A stretch of DNA of 59,658 bases from Acidimicrobiaceae bacterium (GCA_002729125.1 PBTQ01000053.1:1-59658), one strand, 5' to 3'; shown: positions 16,407 through 25,135, numbered from the stretch's first letter. A program made the numbers and translations. The notes: generated by a model not told the origin, from the letters alone.

Positions 16407-17729
16407 TCAGCGGCGAGTTACCTTCACCGGCATGCTCGCGTAGCCGTGGACGAACGACGAGAAGACCCGCTCGGGCTCGGCGAGAACCTCAATGGTGTCG
16501 AAGCGCTTGAGCATCTCTTCCCAGAACACTCGGAGCTGAAGTTCGGCGACGCGGCTTCCCATGCAGAAGTGAATGCCGTAGCCGAAGGACAACTGGCGGT
16601 CGGCATTCTCCCGGTCGATGTCGAGGACTTCGGGATTGTCGAAGACTTCCTCGTCCATGTTGGCGGAGATGTACCACATGAGGAGCTGGTCGTCCTTCTT
16701 GATCTCCTTGCCGTTCAGGACGGTGTCCTTGGTGGCCGTGCGGCGCATGTAGGCCAGCGGCGTCTGCCAGCGGATGACCTCGGGGACGAACTTCTCGATC
16801 AACGACGGGTCGGCCTTCAGCTTCTCGAAGTTGTTGGGGAACTTGTGGAGGCCGTAGACGCTGCCGGTCATCGTGTTGCGGGTGGTGTCGTTGCCGCCGA
16901 CGATCAGCAACAGCAGATTGCCGAGGTGCTCGAAGGCCGACATGTCCTTGGTGTGCTCGCCGTTGGCGAGCATGGTGACGAGATCGAAGCCGGCCTGGCC
17001 ACGACGCTCGTCCCACAGCTTCTCGAAATAGGCGACGCACTCGAACAGCTCGTCGATCTTTTGCTGCTGAGTTTCGACGACGCCGCCCGGGCCGGGAATG
17101 GCGAACACGATGTCGGACCAGCGGGTGAGCTTGCGACGATCCTCCATCGGGAAGTCGAAAAGGGTGGCGAGCATGAGGGTCGTGAGCTCGATCGAGACCG
17201 TGTCGACCCAGTCGAACGCCTCGTCCTCAGGGAGCGAGTCGAGGAGGGCCGCAGTGCGCTCGCGGATCATCGGTTCGATGTTGCGAAGGTTGCTCGGCGC
17301 CGACACGCCACGCACCGTCTTGCGCTGCTCGGTGTGGTCGGGCGGATCCATGGCGATGAACGGGGTGAGCTGCTGGGGAAGCGCTTCTCCCTGCATCTTC
17401 TCGGCCGACAGCCCCAGAGTGATGCCGCTAGCCGAGGAGTAAGTCTCCCAATCGCCGTCGACGGCGCGGACATCGTCGTACTTGGTGATCGACCAGTAAC
17501 GACCTGAGGTCTCGAGTTCGTTGAAATGGACCGGATCCTCGGCGCGCAGGCGAGCGAAGTGTTCCTGCCAGCGATCCTCGAGGAAGAGGTGGGCGTTGAG
17601 TGGGTTGACCTCCTCGATGGGCACGTCGAAGGCGCCGGGGGCATTGCGGCCCTTCTCCGACATCTCCATCTCGGGGGTGACCACGTCGGGGTTGAAGATT
17701 TGACGCGTCTCTTCGGCCATGTCGGTCAT
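16407..17729 (-). CDS. Cytochrome P450
   Basis: 440 residues, soluble bacterial class I P450 type. Heme-thiolate Cys is C389 in FGYGIHFCMGSR; the I-helix oxygen-activation motif is VGGNDTT (277-283); the K-helix ExxR is E317-R320. The sequence style (DPPDHTEQRKTVRGVSAPSN) recalls the CYP124/125/142 group of actinobacteria that hydroxylate sterols or branched lipids, but the substrate is inference. GAGGAG lies 8 nt before the ATG. No ferredoxin gene is adjacent. The start region includes the palindrome at 17753-17763, shared with the divergent oxidoreductase gene. Confidence 0.95.
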   Translation of the reverse strand: MTDMAEETRQIFNPDVVTPEMEMSEKGRNAPGAFDVPIEEVNPLNAHLFLEDRWQEHFARLRAEDPVHFNELETSGRYWSITKYDDVRAVDGDWETYSSASGITLGLSAEKMQGEALPQQLTPFIAMDPPDHTEQRKTVRGVSAPSNLRNIEPMIRERTAALLDSLPEDEAFDWVDTVSIELTTLMLATLFDFPMEDRRKLTRWSDIVFAIPGPGGVVETQQQKIDELFECVAYFEKLWDERRGQAGFDLVTMLANGEHTKDMSAFEHLGNLLLLIVGGNDTTRNTMTGSVYGLHKFPNNFEKLKADPSLIEKFVPEVIRWQTPLAYMRRTATKDTVLNGKEIKKDDQLLMWYISANMDEEVFDNPEVLDIDRENADRQLSFGYGIHFCMGSRVAELQLRVFWEEMLKRFDTIEVLAEPERVFSSFVHGYASMPVKVTRR

Positions 17730-17752
17730 CGGGGATGCTCCTCAGCTCAGAC

Positions 17753-17763
17753 TTACAGTGTAA
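17753..17763. promoter_or_regulatory. Palindrome TTACAGTGTAA between the P450 and the DUF385 gene
   Basis: A perfect 11-bp dyad (TTACA-G-TGTAA) in the divergent intergenic region, 24 bp from the P450 start. Its AT-richness stands out in this GC-rich sequence. Size and position fit a TetR-family operator that could control both directions. Confidence 0.45.
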
Positions 17764-17816
17764 TAGCGTCACGTATGGCTCTTCCAGACCTGCTCGCCGG
17801 GGTTACGCTCCGCGCC

Positions 17817-18284
17817 ATGACGCCCGAGCGACTGGCAGCTGTTCGCACCGCCCTTCTGCGCGACATGACGATCGACATCGTCACGCTCGGTGCGCGAAGC
17901 GGCGAGTGGCGCACCACCGAGATCTGGTACGTCGTCGTCGACAGCCGGATCTACCTCTGCGGCACGCCCGGGGCCGGTGAGAACGAGCGCGAGTACGCAC
18001 CTCGCGACTGGATCGCGAACCTCAAGGCCCATCCTGAGTTCCGCTTCGTGCTCAAAGAGTCGGTCGACGAAACCCTCGACGCCCGAGCCGTGATCGTCAC
18101 CGATCCCGACGAGCGACGCCGCGTGTTCAGCGCCAATGTCACCGGGTGGTATCGCCGCCAGACCGGCTCTCTCGAGGCCCTCGTCGAGCACGGCCCGATG
18201 GTGCGGGCCGACCTGCTCGGTTCCGCCGCCGGCCTCGACCTGACAACGGCAGGTACGGTCCCACCACCGAGGGAGGTCCCATGA
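17817..18284 (+). CDS. F420-dependent nitroreductase-family oxidoreductase (DUF385/Ddn-like)
   Basis: 155 residues, a split beta-barrel flavin/deazaflavin-dependent oxidoreductase of the kind abundant in actinobacteria. Recognisable are VTLGARSGEWRTTEIWYVVVDSRIYLCGTPG, PRDWIANLKAHPEFRFVLK and the C-terminal hydrophobic edge. The F420 preference is family knowledge, not shown here. TACGCT lies 7 nt before this ATG; an in-frame ATG at 17775 would add 14 residues. The stop overlaps the next start (ATGA), coupling it to the dienelactone hydrolase. Confidence 0.82.
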   Translation: MTPERLAAVRTALLRDMTIDIVTLGARSGEWRTTEIWYVVVDSRIYLCGTPGAGENEREYAPRDWIANLKAHPEFRFVLKESVDETLDARAVIVTDPDERRRVFSANVTGWYRRQTGSLEALVEHGPMVRADLLGSAAGLDLTTAGTVPPPREVP

Positions 18285-19009
18285 CGATCACTGAGCAGAT
18301 CACCGACACCGAGACAGCGGACGGCCCGATGGCCATCGTGCACGCGTCCCCGGAAGGCGGCAGCCCGAAGAGGGTGCTGATCTTCATGGACGCGCCAGGT
18401 ATCCGCCCGTCGCTCAAGCACTTCACCGCCAGACTGGCCGAGGTCGGCTACGAGGCGGCGATCCCCGACCTGTGGCATCGCCACGGCCGCATGATCGGCT
18501 TCGAACCCGTCGACGACGCCGAGGCGAATCAGGCCAACCGGCTGAAGATCATGGAAATGCTCGGCACCCTCGACGACGGTCAGGTGCAGATGGATCGCGA
18601 CGCAACACTCGATGCGCTCGGGTGGACCGACGGACCGATGGCGACCATTGGGTTCTGTCTCGGCGCGCGGTATGTGCACAAGGCCATGCAGGAACTCCCG
18701 CACCGGTTCCCGACCGGTGCGATGTGGCACCCGTCGTTCCTCACCGACGACACCGAAGCGTCACCCCACCTCACCGTCGACGCCATCGGAGAACTCTGGA
18801 TCGGTATCGGCACCGCCGACAAGGTCCAGTCGATCGAGATGCACCAGCGATACCTCGACGCCATCGAGGGGCTGGACAACATCACGCTGCGAATCTTCGA
18901 CGGCGCGGATCACGGCTACACCTGGCCGGTCTCGCCGACGTATCACGAGGAAGCGGCGACGATCGGCTGGAACGCCACCACCGAGATGTTCGATGGGGTG
19001 CTCGGCTAA
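18281..19009 (+). CDS. Dienelactone hydrolase family protein
   Basis: 242 residues, alpha/beta-hydrolase of the dienelactone-hydrolase family. The nucleophile is the Cys of GFCLGARYV, with His in DGADHGYTW and an Asp in the preceding strand completing a Cys-Asp-His set. GIRPSLKHFTARLAEVGYEAAIPDLWHR near the N-terminus matches the family. GGGAGG is just before the ATG. It overlaps the upstream oxidoreductase (ATGA) and converges on the Baeyer-Villiger gene with a 4-bp overlap. Opening of a lactone made by that neighbour is a plausible job, but unproven. Confidence 0.9.
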   Translation: MTITEQITDTETADGPMAIVHASPEGGSPKRVLIFMDAPGIRPSLKHFTARLAEVGYEAAIPDLWHRHGRMIGFEPVDDAEANQANRLKIMEMLGTLDDGQVQMDRDATLDALGWTDGPMATIGFCLGARYVHKAMQELPHRFPTGAMWHPSFLTDDTEASPHLTVDAIGELWIGIGTADKVQSIEMHQRYLDAIEGLDNITLRIFDGADHGYTWPVSPTYHEEAATIGWNATTEMFDGVLG

Positions 19010-20463
19010 CCGAAAACCATGACGCCGTCGTCGACGGGTTCCTTACCGATCAGCTTTATGTCGTCGCTCACCGACTGGGTGTTGAGCCAGGGGGCCCGAT
19101 CGCCCTGCTTGGGCAGCATCGGCATTATTCGCCGCATATAGCCAGCCGGGAAGTCGTCGATGAAGGGGCGACGCGGCATGTCGAGATCGCGCGGGCGGAG
19201 ACGCGGGGTGGCGGTGTCGGTGCCGGTGTTGCGCATGTGGTTGAGCAGGCGGCAGCCGTACTCAACGATCAGGTCGGCCCGCAGGGTCCACGACGCGTTG
19301 ATGTACCCGAAGACGGAGATCAGGTTGGGGATCTCGGAATAGCCGAGGCCCTTGTAGGTCCAGAGCTCCGAGAAATCGATCTTCTCGCCATCGATGTCGA
19401 GGTCCATCTCGCCGATCGTCACCAGGTTGAGCCCCGTGGCGGTGACGATGATGTCGGCATCGACATGCGCGCCCGAATCGAGCTGGATTCCCGACTCGGT
19501 GAAACGCTCGATAGTGTCGGTGACGATGTCGGCCTTGCCAGCCTTGATCGCCTCGAACAGGTCGGCGTCGGGCACGAGGCAGACCCGCTGGTCCCACGGG
19601 TTGTACGACGGAGTGAAGTGGGTGTCGATCTGCTCCTGCGGCAGGTGCTTGGCGAGCTCGCTCAGCAGCCGTCGACGGACTCGGTCGGGGTTGGTGCGGG
19701 TCTGGCGATACACGTACTCGCCGAAGCGCCGATTCTTCTGGCGGGTGAGTTCAAACGCCAGGCCATTGGGCAGCACCTTCCGGAGCGCGTTCGCGATCGG
19801 GTCGTGCGACGGCGCAGACACGACCCAGGTCGGTGTGCGCTGCACCATGGTCACGTGCTCGGCTCGGTCGGTCATGGCCGGAACGAGCGTCACCGCCGTG
19901 GCACCCGACCCGATGACCGCAACCCGCTTACCGGCGTAGTCGAGATCTTCGGGCCATTCCTGGGGGTGGATGATCTGGCCGCCAAACCTGCCGGAGCCGG
20001 CGAACTGGGGCGTGAAGCCTCCGCGGTACGAGTAGTACCCGGTGCACATGAATACGAAGTTGGCTGCGATCTCGAACGTGTCATCACCGTGATCGACCGT
20101 GAGCGTCCATCGCCGATCGGTCCATGACCAACTTGCCTTCGAGATGCGATGGTCGAAGCGGATCTTGTCTCGGATCCCGAACTCGTCGACCGTTTCGTTT
20201 AGGTAGTCGAGGATCGACGGACCGTCGGCGATCGCCTTCGGGTTGCTCCACGGCTTGAACTTGAAGCCCAGCGTGTGCATGTCGCTGTCGGAGCGGACAC
20301 CGGGATAGCGGAATAGGTCCCAGGTGCCGCCGAGTGTCGACCGTCCCTCGAGGATCGCGAACTCGCGGTCGGGGCACATGGTCTGCAGGTGGTAGGCCGC
20401 AGAAATGCCGGAGATGCCGGCGCCGATGACGACGACGTCGAAATGCCCGGGGGAGTCGCTCAT
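19006..20463 (-). CDS. Flavin-containing Baeyer-Villiger monooxygenase (EthA-like)
   Basis: 485 residues from ATG 20463 (TAGGCT 7 nt upstream; a longer in-frame extension upstream is Arg-rich and unlikely). It inserts oxygen into ketones using FAD and NADPH. Seen: the FAD Rossmann motif GAGISG (14-19), the type I BVMO fingerprint FGGQIIHPQEWP, the NADPH Rossmann GSGATA, and FRYPGVRSDSDMHTLGF near residue 55. The EthA-like resemblance is from memory. Convergent with a dienelactone hydrolase, an enzyme class that can open lactone products. Confidence 0.92.
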   Translation of the reverse strand: MSDSPGHFDVVVIGAGISGISAAYHLQTMCPDREFAILEGRSTLGGTWDLFRYPGVRSDSDMHTLGFKFKPWSNPKAIADGPSILDYLNETVDEFGIRDKIRFDHRISKASWSWTDRRWTLTVDHGDDTFEIAANFVFMCTGYYSYRGGFTPQFAGSGRFGGQIIHPQEWPEDLDYAGKRVAVIGSGATAVTLVPAMTDRAEHVTMVQRTPTWVVSAPSHDPIANALRKVLPNGLAFELTRQKNRRFGEYVYRQTRTNPDRVRRRLLSELAKHLPQEQIDTHFTPSYNPWDQRVCLVPDADLFEAIKAGKADIVTDTIERFTESGIQLDSGAHVDADIIVTATGLNLVTIGEMDLDIDGEKIDFSELWTYKGLGYSEIPNLISVFGYINASWTLRADLIVEYGCRLLNHMRNTGTDTATPRLRPRDLDMPRRPFIDDFPAGYMRRIMPMLPKQGDRAPWLNTQSVSDDIKLIGKEPVDDGVMVFG

Positions 20464-20527
20464 CACGTAAAGCCTACGGCGGCGTCGCAGGCCGACCCGC
20501 ATTCGTCTCGACGGTCGCCGTGACCCC

Positions 20528-21295
20528 TCAGGAACGGGGCACCTTCCAGTAGCCACGGATCGTCGTGTGTGAACGGGGAGTAGCCCGTTCGTCGAAGAGG
20601 TGCTTGCGAATCGCCTGCATCGAAGCGGCCTCGCCGGCCGCCCAAACCCGAGTACCGCCCGTGACGGTGGTGCCCGCAATCGCTTGACGCAACGAGGTGC
20701 CGGGTGGTTCGGTCTCGACGACGTGATGCCACATCACAGTCGCAGCCGGATGGTCGGGCAACACCAGGCGAGCGTCGGTATGTTCGATCTCGAGGTGGAC
20801 GTCAACCTCCATCGATGTCGGGATGGCACCGAGCAGCTGCTCGATCGCCGGGATGGCGGTCTCATCGCCGAGCAACACGTAGCGGTCTGCTGATTCGTCG
20901 ATGGCCTCGCCGCGGCCGGGCCCCGAGATCGCACACGGGTCGCCGGGCGACGCCGTCTCGGACCAGTCGGCGATCGCTCCGCCCGGATGCCGAACGATGT
21001 CGATGGCGAGTTCGTGGCCGTCGAGGTGCACCGGGGTGAAGGTACGGAGCGCTGGACGACGACCATCGGCGAGGAGAAATTCGTTGCCGTTCCACGTCGG
21101 TAGCTCGAAGGGCTCACCCGGCCAGGGGACGAGCAATCGCACGCTCGCCGCCGGTTCGGGTAGTTCGAGTCCCTCGAGTCCGATCCCTCCGACCACGACC
21201 CGCATCATCCGGACCGATCGTGGCTCGGTGTGAAGAACGGCGAGACGGCGGAGCGGTGGGGGTTCACGCCGGAGGCGGGTGGGGGCGTCGCTCAT
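20528..21295 (-). CDS. Siderophore-interacting-protein family FAD oxidoreductase
   Basis: 255 residues from ATG 21295. The N-terminal FAD domain includes LRTFTPVHLD, matching the RxYTxR flavin motif with Phe for Tyr, then ISGPGRG. The C-terminal NAD(P)H domain shows YVLLGDETAIPAIEQLL, RVWAAGEAASMQAIR and the family ending RGYWK. Known members (ViuB/FpuA/YqjH type) reduce ferric siderophores in the cytoplasm to release iron. No siderophore synthesis or uptake genes are nearby. It is divergent from the heliorhodopsin gene with 77 bp between starts, so the two may share control. Confidence 0.9.
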   Translation of the reverse strand: MSDAPTRLRREPPPLRRLAVLHTEPRSVRMMRVVVGGIGLEGLELPEPAASVRLLVPWPGEPFELPTWNGNEFLLADGRRPALRTFTPVHLDGHELAIDIVRHPGGAIADWSETASPGDPCAISGPGRGEAIDESADRYVLLGDETAIPAIEQLLGAIPTSMEVDVHLEIEHTDARLVLPDHPAATVMWHHVVETEPPGTSLRQAIAGTTVTGGTRVWAAGEAASMQAIRKHLFDERATPRSHTTIRGYWKVPRS

Positions 21296-21372
21296 GGTCT
21301 GATCCTGCCACGACCGATCCACTGAACGGGTGGGACGCATCCGGTTGCGCGTTGCCGACCGTAGATCTGGGC

Positions 21373-22173
21373 ATGGCCAGCATCACTGCGCCCCTCGACA
21401 CGCCCGTAGTTTCCGATGGTCGCATCGACCGCCTGCGGCGGTTCAACCTCATCATGGGTGTGCTCCATCTGGTCTCGGGTGGGTTCATGCTGCTAGTCAG
21501 CAACGACTTCTCACTCCCGGTCACCTCGTTCGCCACAAACGGGCCGCCGGGAACCTCACTCGCCGACGGTGAAGTTGTCGAGGCGTTCTCGTACCCACTC
21601 GCCGTCGGCACCGCCGGCTTCTTGCTCCTCTCCGCCGTCGCTCACCTCTTTGTCGCAACGCTCGGGTTCTCCTTCTATGCGAGTGAGCTGCGTGCCGGCC
21701 GCAACCGGATCCGTTGGGTCGAGTACGCAGCGTCGTCGACGCTCATGATCGTGTTGATCGCCTCGGTGGTCGGTATCTACGACGCCGGTGCGTTGCTCGC
21801 GATCGCCGGGGCGAACATCGCCATGATCTTGTTCGGCTGGCTGATGGAGACGGTCAACCAACCGGGTCGCCCGGTGTACTGGTCGCCGTTCTGGTTCGGG
21901 TGCATCGCGGGTATTGCTCCCTGGAAGGCGGTCACCGCCTCCGTGTGGATCAGTGTCGCCGTCGCCGACGACGGCCCGCCCGGATTCGTTTACGGCATCC
22001 TCGTTACGATCTTCCTCGCCTTCAACTGCTTCGCCCTGAACCAATGGTTGCAGTACAGCGGCAAGGGGCGTTGGGCCGATTACGCCCACGGCGAAACCGT
22101 CTATATCTGGCTCAGCTTGATCGCCAAGAGCCTTCTGGCCTGGCAGATCTGGGGTAACACCCTTATCGAATAG
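21373..22173 (+). CDS. Heliorhodopsin
   Basis: 266 residues, seven helices, of the heliorhodopsin family, which lies inverted in the membrane compared with type 1 rhodopsins and has a slow photocycle without ion pumping. Comparing from memory with HeR 48C12, the key residues are conserved: H32 (H23) in GVLHLV, H91 (H80), counterion E117 (E107) in RWVEY, and the retinal lysine K252 (K241) in IAKSLLAWQIW. Long family-specific strings are present: NGPPGTSL, FGWLMET, SPFWFGCIAGIAPW, LQYSGKGRW. The start ATG at 21373 precedes MASITAP. A second retinal protein, the pump at 578-1300, lies 20 kb away; no retinal synthesis gene is present. Confidence 0.96.
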   Translation: MASITAPLDTPVVSDGRIDRLRRFNLIMGVLHLVSGGFMLLVSNDFSLPVTSFATNGPPGTSLADGEVVEAFSYPLAVGTAGFLLLSAVAHLFVATLGFSFYASELRAGRNRIRWVEYAASSTLMIVLIASVVGIYDAGALLAIAGANIAMILFGWLMETVNQPGRPVYWSPFWFGCIAGIAPWKAVTASVWISVAVADDGPPGFVYGILVTIFLAFNCFALNQWLQYSGKGRWADYAHGETVYIWLSLIAKSLLAWQIWGNTLIE

Positions 22174-22228
22174 TCAGCCGCGAACGACGATGACCAGTCT
22201 GCGATCGATCACCGTTCGGCACGCCGGA

Positions 22229-23011
22229 TCATTCGAAATCAGGGGCTCGTTTCTCGACGAAGGCGGCGACCCCTTCGAGCCCGTCGGCGCTCGCCATTGC
22301 CTTGGTTATCATCGCCGCCTCGAACTCACCGGCGGTCTCGAGGGTGGCGTCGATGCCGTTGTAGACCACCCGCTTGGCTTCTCCGAGCGCCGACGTGGCG
22401 CCCTGCGCGAGTGACGTGGCCAGCTCGACGGTGGCGGTGTCGACATCGTCGTCGGCGGCGACCCGGTTGACTAGCCCCCAGCTCTCGGCCTCCTCGGCGG
22501 AGAGGACCCGGTTGGTGAGGGTGAGATCAAGCATGCGGCGCAGGCCGATGTGGCGGGTGACGAAGTACGACGACGTGCCGTCGGGGGTCACGCCCGCTCG
22601 GGTGTAGGCCATCGTGTACTTGGCGCTTTCGCCCGAAACCACGAGGTCGAAGGCGCTCATGAGACTCATGCCCGCACCGCCTGCGGCGCCGCGCACGCCG
22701 GCGATGAACGGCTTCGGGGTGTGGTTCATCATGTGAATCGCAGCGTGGAAGTCGATCAGCATGTCGTGGGCGTGACGGGCCATCTGGTCGCCCCAGGCGT
22801 GGAAAAGTTTCAGATCGCCACCGGCGCAGAAGACCTTGCCCTCGGCGGTGACGGCCACGGACTTGACGCTGTCGTCGTAGTGGATTTGCAGCATCGCCTC
22901 GCGCAGCTCACGGGCGAAGGTCGGGCTGACGGCGTTTGCGCCCTCGGGGCGGTCAAAGTGCAGTCGTCCGACACGATCCTGCACGTCGTAGGTAATGGTC
23001 TCGAACTCCAT
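22229..23011 (-). CDS. Enoyl-CoA hydratase/isomerase (crotonase) family protein
   Basis: 260 residues from ATG 23011 (TACGGT 7 nt before it, probable leaderless start). Crotonase-fold features are GKVFCAGGDLKLFH, the first oxyanion hole, and KPFIAGVRGAAGGAGMSLMSAFDLVV with the second oxyanion glycine. The usual catalytic Glu after the AGGAGM helix is not obvious, so isomerase or other crotonase chemistry is as likely as hydration. Convergent with heliorhodopsin, 55 bp between stops; divergent from the dehydrogenase at 23206. Confidence 0.88.
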   Translation of the reverse strand: MEFETITYDVQDRVGRLHFDRPEGANAVSPTFARELREAMLQIHYDDSVKSVAVTAEGKVFCAGGDLKLFHAWGDQMARHAHDMLIDFHAAIHMMNHTPKPFIAGVRGAAGGAGMSLMSAFDLVVSGESAKYTMAYTRAGVTPDGTSSYFVTRHIGLRRMLDLTLTNRVLSAEEAESWGLVNRVAADDDVDTATVELATSLAQGATSALGEAKRVVYNGIDATLETAGEFEAAMITKAMASADGLEGVAAFVEKRAPDFE

Positions 23012-23205
23012 GATGCGCACCGTAGTGCGCCTTGGTGCCACCGAACCAAGGGCAGAAGACCACGCCCTCGCGATCGTCGGACACCGGACCGGTGTGTCGG
23101 TCGCCGGGACGCGCTGTCCTCAGGGGAAGAGACTGGTCGACACAGCGGAGCGGCGGGTCTTACGATGCCGCAGCCAACGAGGGCACCAACAACAGGGGGG
23201 CGGCC

Positions 23206-24165
23206 ATGAAGGTCGGTTTCATCGGTCTCGGCAATGTGGGCGGCAAGCTCGCCAGCTCGTTGCTGCGCAACGGCTACGACCTGATGGTCAGAGACCTCGA
23301 TCGGGAGATCGCGCAGCCCTTCGTCGACGCCGGCGCAAGATTCACCGAGTCGCCCAAGGAAATGGCCGAGCAGTGCGATCTCGTCATCACGTGCCTGCCG
23401 TCGCCTGCTGCGTCGGCGACGGTCATGGAGGCCGAGGACGGGTTACTTGCCGGATTCGGCTCGGGGAAGATCTGGGCCGAGATGTCGACCACTGACGAGG
23501 CCGAGGTGAAGCGTCTCGGCGCCAAGGTGATCGAAAGCGGTGCGTCACCCGTCGACTGTCCGGTGAGCGGTGGCTGCCATCGTGCTGCTACCGGCAACAT
23601 CGCCATCTTCGCTGGCTGTGATCGAGACGTCTTCGATCGGATGCTGCCGGTGCTCACAACCCTCGGCCGCCGGGTACTCCATACCGGTGAACTCGGCTCG
23701 GCGTCGGTGCTCAAGGTGCTAACCAACTATCTTGCCACCGCCAACCTGATCACGTGCGCCGAGGCACTCGTCACGGCCAAGGCAGCCGGGATGGATCTCA
23801 ACACCACATATGAGGCGATCGCGATCTCATCGGGCAACTCGTTCGTCCACGAGACCGAGAGTCAGGTGATCCTCAACGGCACCCGCGACATCAACTTCAC
23901 CATGGACCTCGTCGTGAAGGACATCTCGCTGTTCCAGGCGATCGCAGACCGTCACGATGTGCCGCTCGAGATGAACCCCCTGATGATTCAGATCTTCAAG
24001 GACGGCATGGATCGTTTCGGCCCCCGCGAGTGGTCGCCCAACATCATCAAGCGGCTCGAGGAGGCCACCGGACTCGACATCCTCGCCTCCGGCTTCCCAG
24101 CAGAGATGGTCGATCTCGAGCCCGAGGAGCCGGGCTACGAGGTCATCCCCACCGGTGCCCGCTGA
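23206..24165 (+). CDS. 3-hydroxyisobutyrate-dehydrogenase-like NAD(P) dehydrogenase
   Basis: 319 residues of the beta-hydroxyacid dehydrogenase family. Signs are the Rossmann start KVGFIGLGNVGGKLASSL, the substrate-binding stretch DCPVSGGCHRAATGNIAIFAG (GGxxxAxxG type) and the catalytic-lysine helix SVLKVLTNYLATANL. Likely oxidises a beta-hydroxy acid, for example in valine or related catabolism; exact substrate unknown. A G-rich Shine-Dalgarno (GGGGGG) lies 5 nt before the ATG. The 194-bp upstream gap shared with the crotonase shows no other feature. Confidence 0.9.
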   Translation: MKVGFIGLGNVGGKLASSLLRNGYDLMVRDLDREIAQPFVDAGARFTESPKEMAEQCDLVITCLPSPAASATVMEAEDGLLAGFGSGKIWAEMSTTDEAEVKRLGAKVIESGASPVDCPVSGGCHRAATGNIAIFAGCDRDVFDRMLPVLTTLGRRVLHTGELGSASVLKVLTNYLATANLITCAEALVTAKAAGMDLNTTYEAIAISSGNSFVHETESQVILNGTRDINFTMDLVVKDISLFQAIADRHDVPLEMNPLMIQIFKDGMDRFGPREWSPNIIKRLEEATGLDILASGFPAEMVDLEPEEPGYEVIPTGAR

Positions 24166-24183
24166 GCGGTCGGGCGGGCCGGC

Positions 24184-25110
24184 TCAGTCCAGTCGGGATC
24201 GGATCCACTCGCAGACCTCGGCCATCGAAGCACGGGCCTCGGGGAGCTCGCGGAAGAACTCGAAGACGTGCCACATGCCTTCCCAGATCCGGAGGGTCAC
24301 GTCGACGCCGTCACTCCGCATCCCGGCCGAGATCCGAACACCGTCTGAGAGCAGGAGATCCCGAGTTCCTGTCGTGATGTAGGTGGGTGGCAAGTCGGTG
24401 AAGTCGGCGTGCACCGGCGAGACGAAGGGATCGTCGACCGCAGCATCGCCGCGGTAGAGATCGGCCATCACGCGCAAGTCATCGTTGTCGAGCACAAGGG
24501 TCGGGTCGCGGTTCGTCTCGTGACTGTCGCCGCCGAGCGCGAGGTCGCCCCATGGCGACAGCAGCGCGAGCGCATCGGGGAAGCGGAGTCCGGCGTTCCG
24601 GATCCGTTGCATGAGTGCGAGGGCGAGATTGCCGCCCGCAGACTCTCCGGCGACCGCCACCGGGCCGTCACCGATCTCGTCGAGCACGCCTCGGTATGCC
24701 GCCTCGGCGGTGTCGACCGCAGCGGGGTATGGCTGCTCCGGCGCCAACGGATACCGCACGGCGATCACCCGTGCGCCGCCATCGACCGCCAGCGGTGCCG
24801 TGATGACGATGTCCTCCTCGGGCGAGCCGACCGTGTGTCCGCCACCGAAGAAGTAGACGATCGTGCCAGCCGGCGTGTTGCCGGTGACCTCGAGACACGG
24901 CACACCACCGACCTCGATCTCCCGCTCGTTCGGTGCGAACTCGGCACGGGCCGCCGCCATCGACGGCTCCCAGCCCGAACGGATGGTTGCCCGGACCTCC
25001 GCAGCGTTGTCGAGACTGATCAGGGCCCGATCCGACGGCGGATTTGCAGCCAGCCAGGCCCGTGCCTCGGCGCTGATGCCGGATCGCGACCATGTTCCGG
25101 GGGACTTCAC
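24184..25110 (-). CDS. Alpha/beta-hydrolase, hormone-sensitive-lipase (HSL) family
   Basis: 308 residues from GTG 25110; longer in-frame versions read Arg/Ser-rich antisense of the neighbour and are rejected. The nucleophile elbow is AVAGESAGGNLALAL, with Asp in TGTRDLLLSDGV and His in EGMWHVFEFF, the HSL triad. The oxyanion motif, normally HGGGF, reads FFGGGHTVGS (87-95), so the His before the glycines is Phe and a His follows them instead. It probably hydrolyses short esters. The start lies 25 bp from that of the divergent thrH. Confidence 0.88.
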   Translation of the reverse strand: MKSPGTWSRSGISAEARAWLAANPPSDRALISLDNAAEVRATIRSGWEPSMAAARAEFAPNEREIEVGGVPCLEVTGNTPAGTIVYFFGGGHTVGSPEEDIVITAPLAVDGGARVIAVRYPLAPEQPYPAAVDTAEAAYRGVLDEIGDGPVAVAGESAGGNLALALMQRIRNAGLRFPDALALLSPWGDLALGGDSHETNRDPTLVLDNDDLRVMADLYRGDAAVDDPFVSPVHADFTDLPPTYITTGTRDLLLSDGVRISAGMRSDGVDVTLRIWEGMWHVFEFFRELPEARASMAEVCEWIRSRLD

Positions 25111-25135
25111 GCCCCTACAGCTACCATCACCGCCC
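25111..25135. promoter_or_regulatory. 25-bp head-to-head promoter between HSL esterase and thrH
   Basis: The tightest divergent pair in the window. Toward thrH, TACCAT lies 8 nt before the ATG; toward the esterase, TAGCTG lies 7 nt before the GTG. The two candidate -10 boxes overlap almost completely, so RNA polymerase could not occupy both at once. Confidence 0.45.

Noticed and set aside
12104..17507. Several 350-425 codon plus-strand frames opposite acnB, the MFS gene and the first P450
   Set aside because: High-GC shadow frames with His/Asp/Arg-biased composition and no family resemblance, directly opposite well-identified genes.
19006..20679. Longer N-terminus for the Baeyer-Villiger monooxygenase (72 extra residues)
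   Set aside because: The extension is Arg/Pro-rich; the ATG at 20463 puts the FAD motif at the usual residue 14 and has a -10 box at the leaderless distance.
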